Below, in pieces: positions 61,441 to 64,000 of a stretch of 64,000 nt of DNA. Location of the stretch: positions 248,001 through 312,000 of the forward strand of contig NZ_SACJ01000004.1 of the NCBI RefSeq assembly GCF_004016525.1. The letters are read 5' to 3'. The notes beneath the pieces are model-generated. The model saw only the letters and a program-made list of their open reading frames with translations. It had not been told where the DNA came from and searched no databases. The position numbers were made by a program, and so were the translations under genes. The DNA is from Flavobacterium sufflavum. GTDB taxonomy: Bacteria > Bacteroidota > Bacteroidia > Flavobacteriales > Flavobacteriaceae. Positions within the stretch are counted from its first letter, which is position 1, and every line of letters begins with the position of its first letter.

Positions 61441-62973
61441 CTAGTTAGAAACCACTTTATAAGTAGGATCTTCGATAATATTTACCTCAATAATTCCTTG
61501 AGCATTCTGCAACAATTGACGACAATCTTCGCTTAAATGATGCAAATAAACCGTCTTCCCTATTTTAGCATAACGCTCGGTAATTTTGTGCACGGCATCA
61601 ATAGCACTCATATCGGCAATTTTACTTTCTTTAAAATCAATAATCACTTCATTTGGATCATTTAGTACGTCAAATTTCTCAGCAAATGTAGTCGTTGATG
61701 CAAAAAACAAAGGACCAAATATTTCATAATGCTTCACTCCATTCTCGTCGATATATTTTTTGGCACGAATGCGTTTGGCACTTTCCCAGGCAAAAACCAG
61801 TGCCGAAATGATAACTCCAATCAATACCGCCAAAGCCAAATTGTGCAACACAATAGTGATGAGTGCTACTGTAACACCTACAAAAATATCGTGTTTTGGC
61901 ATTTTGTTGATGATTCGAAAACTAATCCATTCAAAGGTACCTATCGACACCATAAACATTACGCCGACTAAGGCTGCCATTGGCAATTTTTCAATTACTG
62001 GCGCACCAAATAATACAATACAAAGTATCGTTAAGGCTGCAACAATCCCGGATAAACGCGCTCTGGAACCTGCTGATAAATTCACTAAAGTTTGCGCAAT
62101 CATAGGACAACCACCCATCCCAAAGAAAAAACCATTTAAAATATTGGCACTTCCCTGAGCCACACATTCTCTGTTTCCGTTTCCTTTTGTCCCAGTAATT
62201 TCATCCACTAAATTTAAAGTCAACAAACCTTCGGTCAATCCCACACAAGCCATAATCAAACCATACGGAAGAATTAATTGCAAAGTTTCTAAATTCAGAG
62301 GAATATTAGGGATATGAAAAGGCGGAAATCCTCCACTTACCGATGCGATATCGGCAACAGTTTTAGTTTGGATTCCAAAACCTAAAACCAACGCAAAAAC
62401 TACCATAATCGCCACTAAAGAAGCCGGAATAGCTTTGGTGATTTTTGGAAACAACAACACAATTCCTATTGTCAAAGCTACCAAACCCAACATAATATAC
62501 AACGGACTTCCGGACAACCAAACACTTTCGCCATTCACTATTGTCTTAAACTGTTCGAGTTGCGACATAAATATTACTACCGCCAAACCATTTACAAAAC
62601 CAAACATCACGGGCTGAGGCACTAATCGAATGAACTTTCCCAATTTAAACAAACCTATCAAAATTTGAATTACTCCTGCCAATGCCACAGCGGCAAAAAC
62701 ATAATCCAAACCATGCGATTTCATTAAGGCTATCAACACAATTACGGTTGCTCCCGCCCCTCCGGAAACCAATCCCGGACGTCCTCCAAAAACAGCCGTT
62801 ACCAATCCCATGATAAAAGCAGCATACAATCCAACCAAAGGCGGAAATCCTGCCAAAATTGCAAAAGAAAGCGACTCCGGAATCATGGTCATAGCGACCG
62901 TTAATCCCGCTAATATTTCGGTTCTATAATTTACTTTTTGCGAAAAATCAAATAAGTTAAAATACTGTTTCAT
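61441..62973 (-). CDS. SulP-family anion transporter with STAS domain
   Basis: A 510-residue protein (12 residues longer if a start upstream at 63009 is used). The membrane part has about 12-14 spans and the SulP signature VNYRTEILAGLTVAMTMIPESLSFAILAGFPPLVGLYAAF. The C-terminal STAS domain (about 410-500) includes EVIIDFKESKIADMSAIDAVHKI. Such carriers move sulfate, bicarbonate or other anions; the substrate cannot be read. ATG at 62971-62973 gives a normal N-terminus. Confidence 0.94.
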   Translation of the reverse strand: MKQYFNLFDFSQKVNYRTEILAGLTVAMTMIPESLSFAILAGFPPLVGLYAAFIMGLVTAVFGGRPGLVSGGAGATVIVLIALMKSHGLDYVFAAVALAGVIQILIGLFKLGKFIRLVPQPVMFGFVNGLAVVIFMSQLEQFKTIVNGESVWLSGSPLYIMLGLVALTIGIVLLFPKITKAIPASLVAIMVVFALVLGFGIQTKTVADIASVSGGFPPFHIPNIPLNLETLQLILPYGLIMACVGLTEGLLTLNLVDEITGTKGNGNRECVAQGSANILNGFFFGMGGCPMIAQTLVNLSAGSRARLSGIVAALTILCIVLFGAPVIEKLPMAALVGVMFMVSIGTFEWISFRIINKMPKHDIFVGVTVALITIVLHNLALAVLIGVIISALVFAWESAKRIRAKKYIDENGVKHYEIFGPLFFASTTTFAEKFDVLNDPNEVIIDFKESKIADMSAIDAVHKITERYAKIGKTVYLHHLSEDCRQLLQNAQGIIEVNIIEDPTYKVVSN

Positions 62974-63033
62974 TCTTTTGTGGAAGATTATAATATTAAA
63001 GCCAGACAATTAGTGGACTTTTTCCAAGAATTG

Positions 63034-63063
63034 CAAAAGTAAGTTTTTTAAAAGCTTGTTCAA
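63034..63063 (-). promoter_or_regulatory. Promoter of the SulP gene
   Basis: On the minus strand TTG (63061-63063), a 19-bp spacer and TACTTTTG (63034-63041) form a full consensus promoter, with about 55 bases of leader. Confidence 0.7.
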
Positions 63064-63122
63064 ACTAAATCGGAATTAGCAGCTCTTTGGATTTAAAACT
63101 ATTTTCAAAAAACAAAAAATTG

Positions 63123-63130
63123 TATATTTG
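63123..63130 (+). promoter_or_regulatory. Promoter -7 element of the ABC-F gene
   Basis: TATATTTG, a perfect TAnnTTTG, about 110 bases before the ATG. The transcript would begin near 63136 and include the whole structured leader. The -33 region is weak. A start-stop pair ATGTGA occurs at 63154-63159 within the leader. Confidence 0.55.
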
Positions 63131-63164
63131 CCAACTCAAAATACTACATATAAATGTGATAACT

Positions 63165-63239
63165 AATTTCTTTCAGGCTATTTAAAGACACAAACCTCAA
63201 CGGGTTTGCCTCCTCTATTACTCTTTAAAGAAAGAAATT
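63165..63239 (+). promoter_or_regulatory. Nested hairpin leader ending at the ABC-F start codon
   Basis: AATTTCTTTC (63165-63174) pairs perfectly with GAAAGAAATT (63230-63239), which abuts the ATG. TTTAAAG (63181-63187) pairs with CTTTAAA (63223-63229), stacking on the first stem. Inside, CAAACC (63191-63196) pairs with GGTTTG (63203-63208). AGG (63175-63177) can also pair with CCT (63209-63211), which would cross the second stem. Closed, the fold would hide the A/G-rich translation start region. Regulation by attenuation or a ligand is plausible for ABC-F genes. Confidence 0.7.
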
Positions 63240-64000
63240 ATGCTTATTTTACAAAACATTAGATACATACATCCTAATAAAGATTTGTTGTTCAGCAACA
63301 TCAATTTAACTGTAAATCAACACCATAAAATTGCTCTAATTGGCAACAATGGTGTCGGAAAATCAACTTTATTAAAAATAATTGCCCAGGAAATTCAAGC
63401 TTCTGAGGGACAATTAAAAACAGAGACAAAACCCTATTATATTCCGCAAATTGTGGGGCAATACAACCATCTGACCATTGCAGAAGCCTTGGGTATTGAT
63501 AAAAAACTACAAGCTTTACACGAAATTTTAAATGGAAACACTTCAGAAGTAAACTTCAATCTATTAAACGACGATTGGACTATTGAAGATCGCTGTTTGG
63601 AAGCTTTAAAATATTGGCAACTAAACGATTTAGATTTAAATCAGAAAATGGAAAGTTTAAGTGGCGGACAAAAAACGAAAGTTTTCCTCGCCGGAATTTC
63701 CATTCATCAGCCTGAATTGATTTTGCTGGATGAACCGAGTAATCATTTGGATAGCAAAAGTAGAACCTTGCTATATGATTTTATCCAATCTTCTAAAAGT
63801 ACTTTGATTATAGTCAGCCACGATCGAAAATTACTCAATCATTTAGATACGGTTTGCGAATTGAGTTCAAGCGGCATATCAGTCTATGGTGGAAATTACG
63901 ATTTTTATCTGGAACAAAAACAAGTTGAAACTGCTGCTTTACATCACGACATTCACAGTAAAGAAAAAGCGTTGCGAAAAGCCAAGGAAAAAGAACGGGA
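63240..64000 (+). CDS. ABC-F family ATPase, N-terminal part (runs off the window)
   Basis: The frame opens with ATG at 63240 and is open to the window end (253 codons present). The first ABC domain is complete: Walker A IGNNGVGKSTLL, signature ESLSGGQKTKVFLAG and Walker B LILLDEPSNHLDSKSR. The Q-linker start is YGGNYDFYLEQKQ followed by a charged helix. There are no membrane spans, so this is a translation-related ABC-F protein. Whether it confers antibiotic resistance or is housekeeping cannot be decided from half the gene. Confidence 0.93.
   Translation, partial: MLILQNIRYIHPNKDLLFSNINLTVNQHHKIALIGNNGVGKSTLLKIIAQEIQASEGQLKTETKPYYIPQIVGQYNHLTIAEALGIDKKLQALHEILNGNTSEVNFNLLNDDWTIEDRCLEALKYWQLNDLDLNQKMESLSGGQKTKVFLAGISIHQPELILLDEPSNHLDSKSRTLLYDFIQSSKSTLIIVSHDRKLLNHLDTVCELSSSGISVYGGNYDFYLEQKQVETAALHHDIHSKEKALRKAKEKER

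Noticed and set aside
63154..63159. ATGTGA start-stop as a regulatory leader ORF
   Set aside because: It is noted within the leader finding only; six bases are easily due to chance and no purine-rich ribosome site precedes it.

Overview
This 64 kb window is chromosomal DNA of a Flavobacterium-like member of the Bacteroidota (Flavobacteriaceae). The evidence is AT-rich DNA, a SusC/SusD pair with a hybrid two-component regulator, bacillithiol and menaquinone genes, and repeated promoter signals of the flavobacterial type (TTG, 17-23 bp spacer, TAnnTTTG). No phage, IS element or CRISPR array was found.

Region 1 (1-27.7 kb) is a polysaccharide utilization locus (PUL), almost all on the minus strand. 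In transcription order it contains a sodium/sugar symporter (SSS family), a 1353-aa hybrid two-component sensor/AraC regulator, a surface glycan-binding lipoprotein, SusC, SusD, GH30, GH2, GH27, a tandem GH43/GH43 protein, a DUF2264 (GH154-like) protein, GH28 and a PL22-like lyase. A GntR and a LysR regulator follow. GH30 (beta-1,6-galactanase type), GH2, GH27, GH43 and DUF2264 together suggest side chains of type II arabinogalactan or arabinogalactan protein. The distal GH28 and PL22 genes add a pectin (galacturonan) module. Two units, the one led by the glycan-binding lipoprotein and the one led by GH2, share a 66-bp promoter/operator element with identical spacing, probably the binding site of the local regulator. 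A 92-bp scar of a second DUF2264 gene sits at the PL22 3' end and supplies its stop codon.

Region 2 (28-40 kb) is mostly core: birA divergent from rsfS-ftsH, then LUD protein-cdsA-psd-acyl-CoA-binding protein-superoxide dismutase, an LPS-transport (OstA/LptA-like) protein, a class III aminotransferase, a TPR protein and aroE. Region 3 (40-44.2 kb) is a small carbohydrate-esterase pair: a sialate O-acetylesterase-family protein and a pectinesterase-like beta-helix protein. tRNA-His follows.

Region 4 (44.4-56.7 kb) holds bshB1, a menaquinone pair (thioesterase and isochorismate synthase), a beta-helix lipoprotein, purL, a DUF2059 protein, a HIT protein, a GNAT-like fragment and a MocR-PhzF pair. 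Region 5 (56.7-64 kb) holds an ECF sigma factor with a membrane partner, a methyltransferase, an ArsR-SRPBCC-DUF6807 operon with an operator over its promoter, a SulP transporter and the start of an ABC-F gene.

The signals most worth a second look are four: (i) a nested, possibly pseudoknotted leader ending exactly at the ABC-F start codon; (ii) the duplicated PUL operator; (iii) the DUF2264 scar; (iv) in-register 7-bp repeats at three unrelated intergenic sites. Everything here was read by eye; no database search was run.
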